64,000 bases of DNA from Bordetella parapertussis. GTDB lineage: Bacteria; Pseudomonadota; Gammaproteobacteria; Burkholderiales; Casimicrobiaceae. The position numbers and the translations under genes were made by a program. The stretch is taken from positions 1 to 64,000 of the forward strand of contig CALQLA020000008.1 of NCBI GenBank assembly GCA_943331295.2, written 5' to 3'. The notes under the pieces were generated by a model. That model did no database searches. It had not been told where the DNA came from and worked only from the letters and a program-made list of their open reading frames with translations. Positions 62,642-64,000 of this stretch are shown here, piece by piece (within the stretch, counting starts at the first letter, position 1; every line of letters starts with the position of its first letter).

Positions 62642-62731
62642 GTAGCCCGGCGTTGAGCGAATGCGAAACCCGGGGCAATCGTGGCCATTGCCGCCTCCAC
62701 CCGGGTTTCGCTCCGCTCAACGCCGGGCTAC
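62642..62731. repeat. Dispersed inverted repeat, paired copy E
   Basis: Left arm 62642-62674 and right arm 62699-62731. Both arms carry the same extra C within the conserved block (CCCGGCGTTGAGCG against CGCTCAACGCCGGG), so pairing is preserved although the sequence differs from the other copies. It lies between the ABC binding-protein gene and the aldehyde dehydrogenase gene. Confidence 0.85.
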
Positions 62732-62740
62732 CGAATTCGC

Positions 62741-64000
62741 TCATTTCGGCCTGAACTTCCAGGCGAGCGTGCTCTCGTCGGTGCGCGGTGCGTAGCTGAT
62801 GCCGTCGCGCGTCGCCCACAGGTTGACCTGGAAGTGCAGCGGGATGATCCCGGTGTCGTTGATCGCGAGTTCCGTGGCCCGCTGCAGCATCGCCTCGCGC
62901 TTGGCGTCGTCGACGATCGCCAGCGCATCCTCGGTCAGCGCGTCGACCTTGCCGTTCGAGTAGCGGCCGCGGTTCGCGGTGCCGAAGCCGCGGTCGCGGT
63001 TGTACGTCATCAGGATCGCCTTCAGCGACGACGACGCCTCGCCCGTGCCCGTGCTCCAGCCCAGCAGCATGAAGCTGAACTTGAGGTCGGAGGCCTGCGT
63101 GAAGAACGTCGCCGACGGCATCGCGACCACCTTCGTCTCGATGCCGACGCGCGTCAGCATCTGCGCCACCGCCTGCGCGATCTTGGCGTCGTTGACGTAG
63201 CGGTTGTTCGGCGCGTGGATCGTGAGCGCGAAGCCGTCCGGATACCCGGCTTCGGTGAGCAGCTTCTTCGCGCCGGCCGGGTCGTAGGCCTCGACCTTCA
63301 GGTTCTTCGTGGCGCCGAACAGGAAGTCGGCGACGAGCTGGCCCGAGGGCACCGCCTCACCTTCCATCACCTTCTCGACGATCGCCGGGCGGTTGATCGC
63401 CTTCGACATCGCCTTGCGCACGCGCGGGTCCTTCAGCGGGTTCTTCGCGAGCGGCTTGCCGGCCTTGTCGGTGACGAACGGCGACACGTCGCGGTCGCTG
63501 TCCATGTGCAGGTAGATGAGGCGGTCGGCCACCGTGCGGTACATGCCGAGCCGCTTGTCCTTCTTCAACTGCGCGGCGTCGGACGTCGGCACGTTCTCGA
63601 TCACCTGCACGTCGCCCGACAGCAGCGCCGCGACGCGCGACGCGTCCTGCGGCAGGAGCCGCATCGTCACCTTCGTCCACGGCGTCTTGCCGCCCCAGTA
63701 GCCGTCGAAGCGCGCGAGCTCGATCCGGTCGCCCTTCGCGTACCGGACGAGCTTGTACGGCCCGGTGCCGATCGCGGCCCTGCCGCTGTTGAAGTCGTCG
63801 GTCGTCGCCTTCGCGGCGGACTTGGAGATGATGGCGACCTGCGTCATGTCGGAAGGCATCAGCGGATAGGGCGTCGCGGTCTTGAAGCGGATCGTCAGCG
63901 GATCGACGACGATCACTTCCTTGATCTGCTTGGTGAACGCCGTGAACGGCGACGGGCTGTTCGGCACCGTGGGCACCCGCTCGATCGACGCAACGACGTC
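62741..64000 (-). CDS. Peptide/nickel-type ABC transporter binding protein (partial)
   Basis: The C-terminal 420 residues of a family 5 extracellular binding protein (DppA/OppA type). Marks are KVTMRLLPQDASRVAALLSGDVQVIENVP, AINRPAIVEKVMEGEAVPSGQ and AYDPAGAKKLLTEAGYPDGFALTI. The reading frame is open to the window edge, so the start and signal peptide lie outside; an internal GTG at 63976 is not the start. Ligand unknown; relatives bind peptides, nickel, sugars or opines. Gene length of the family is about 500-540 residues, so roughly 100 are missing. Its last codons are 10 bases from repeat copy E. Confidence 0.92.
   Translation of the reverse strand, partial: DVVASIERVPTVPNSPSPFTAFTKQIKEVIVVDPLTIRFKTATPYPLMPSDMTQVAIISKSAAKATTDDFNSGRAAIGTGPYKLVRYAKGDRIELARFDGYWGGKTPWTKVTMRLLPQDASRVAALLSGDVQVIENVPTSDAAQLKKDKRLGMYRTVADRLIYLHMDSDRDVSPFVTDKAGKPLAKNPLKDPRVRKAMSKAINRPAIVEKVMEGEAVPSGQLVADFLFGATKNLKVEAYDPAGAKKLLTEAGYPDGFALTIHAPNNRYVNDAKIAQAVAQMLTRVGIETKVVAMPSATFFTQASDLKFSFMLLGWSTGTGEASSSLKAILMTYNRDRGFGTANRGRYSNGKVDALTEDALAIVDDAKREAMLQRATELAINDTGIIPLHFQVNLWATRDGISYAPRTDESTLAWKFRPK

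Overview
The window is high-GC bacterial chromosome with almost no non-coding space. The gene set points to a Burkholderiales-like betaproteobacterium: an rpsF-priB-rpsR-rplI operon with the small PriB protein, two orphan Bug-type (tripartite tricarboxylate) binding proteins, an OmpR/EnvZ pair, two TRAP transporters, and moaC beside an M48 TPR protease. This is inferred from gene families and order; no rRNA or other taxonomic marker was available. No rRNA, tRNA, CRISPR array, prophage, integrase or transposase was seen.

Layout. (1) 1-5.7 kb: peroxiredoxin, SEL1-repeat protein, PhoH-family ATPase, and a GtrA plus GT-C membrane glycosyltransferase pair. (2) 5.8-7.1 kb: dnaB on the minus strand. 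(3) 7.3-23.8 kb: an accessory metabolic block, mostly on the plus strand. It starts with a truncated DUF1501 gene, a Bug protein, an adenylation-carrier protein, an SDR lacking its catalytic Tyr and Lys, a TauD-like dioxygenase and a HpaI-type aldolase. A long operon follows: Bug protein, Old Yellow Enzyme, a glutaredoxin-DinB fusion, SDR, YCII protein, thiol-dioxygenase-like cupin, 3-hydroxyisobutyrate-dehydrogenase-like enzyme and a four-gene ABC importer. (4) 23.8-25.6 kb: the ribosomal operon, ending in a strong terminator. In many betaproteobacteria dnaB follows rplI directly; here the accessory block separates them. (5) 25.6-30.8 kb: a lipoprotein aminopeptidase, an aminotransferase, a DUF4124 protein, D-aminoacyl-tRNA deacylase and an MscS channel.

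(6) 30.8-37.6 kb: a hexuronate operon with a GntR/FCD regulator, TRAP transporter DctPQM, fructuronate reductase-type dehydrogenase and UxaC, with a palindromic operator upstream. (7) 37.8-47.1 kb: a lone glycosyltransferase, moaC, an M48 protease, a NarL-type regulator with a hybrid kinase, a Spy-like protein, and OmpR/EnvZ with a GTTACA direct repeat in the divergent promoter region. (8) 47.3-49.6 kb: serC-serA, bracketed by inverted copies of a dispersed repeat. (9) 49.6-56.6 kb: a tightly overlapping minus-strand operon of glycolate oxidase (glcD, glcE, glcF), a second FAD-linked oxidase, a GST, a thioesterase and ispF. A second TRAP transporter is transcribed divergently from it (56.8-59.8 kb). 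(10) 59.8-64 kb: SDR, GNAT and aldehyde dehydrogenase, then a peptide-type ABC binding protein cut by the window edge.

Themes. The region is rich in organic-acid uptake and oxidation. Many genes are translationally coupled through ATGA or GTGA overlaps. A dispersed inverted repeat family (five loci, 47-63 kb) sits exactly in gene ends and operon gaps. The best candidate for undescribed biology is the unassigned catabolic operon at 14.3-23.7 kb with its glutaredoxin-DinB fusion.
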